NCBI GenBank assembly: GCA_965603295.1
Contig: CBFDCL010000017.1
Location: forward strand, 1 to 32,876
Source of the DNA: JAFGWO01 sp965603295
GTDB taxonomy: Bacteria > BMS3Abin14
Length of the DNA: 32,876 nt
Direction of reading: 5' to 3'
Positions 32,853 through 32,876 of the stretch are shown here, one piece after another (within the stretch, counting starts at the first letter, position 1; each line of letters starts with the position of its first letter). A model generated the notes under the pieces. That model did no database searches and was not told the DNA's origin. It saw only the letters and a list, made by a program, of their open reading frames with translations. The position numbers and the translations under genes are program-made.

Positions 32853-32876
32853 ATTCTCCGTTCTGTAGGCACGTAG

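Overview
The window looks like chromosomal DNA of a GC-rich, Gram-negative, deltaproteobacterial-type organism (Desulfobacterota or a candidate relative). This is inferred from gene content and order: mutS, AMIN/amidase_3 and glnD run together; mutL is coupled to miaA; REC-GGDEF and TCS signalling, LapA-like, PgsA-like and outer-membrane proteins are present. It also rests on the general look of the rRNA. No marker here fixes the genus. No phage, insertion sequence, CRISPR or tRNA gene was found.

Layout. 1-3693 is the distal part of an rRNA operon: the end of a spacer packed with hairpins, 23S rRNA, a second hairpin-packed spacer, 5S rRNA and a strong terminator. 4032-7782 (minus strand) holds a small orphan gene, an aldehyde dehydrogenase and a thiamine-diphosphate (acetolactate synthase-like) enzyme. 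8320-10403 holds a secreted protein of unknown function and an AI-2E-family permease. 10689-13953 is a two-component system flanked by two paralogous small Cys4 proteins. 14324-23206 is a compact operon (HIT protein, LapA-like protein, TPR protein, MutS, TPR-AMIN-amidase, GlnD) in which most genes overlap by a few bases and start with TTG. 23203-24538 (minus) is a REC-only protein plus a REC-GGDEF cyclase. 24590-28973 is RarA, MutL and MiaA. 29136-32609 is a three-gene envelope operon (FlgT-like periplasmic protein, CDP-alcohol phosphatidyltransferase, predicted outer-membrane barrel).

The most striking feature is between the genes. Nearly every spacer between transcription units is built from short direct repeats with a strict 7-nt or 8-nt period. 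I count about a dozen unit families, for example GTTTGARA, GTGCAC-centred octamers, CCAAAGN, ACGTTGG, AGTGYAR, CTGGATT, GACRCGGN and TAAACGT. The same families recur in different spacers and in both orientations. One composite 65-nt block is present twice in inverted orientation, and the two copies differ by an indel of exactly one 7-nt unit. The repeats begin at or inside gene ends: they supply the TGA stop of several genes and encode the C-terminal tail of MiaA. They are absent inside the overlapping operons. I know of heptanucleotide tandem repeats in cyanobacteria (STRR), but I do not recognise a described equivalent with so many unit families sharing one period. All functional ideas about them are inference.

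The genes support mismatch repair (MutS, MutL), fork maintenance (RarA), tRNA modification (MiaA), nitrogen signalling (GlnD), cell-wall turnover (amidase), phospholipid synthesis (PgsA-like) and c-di-GMP signalling.
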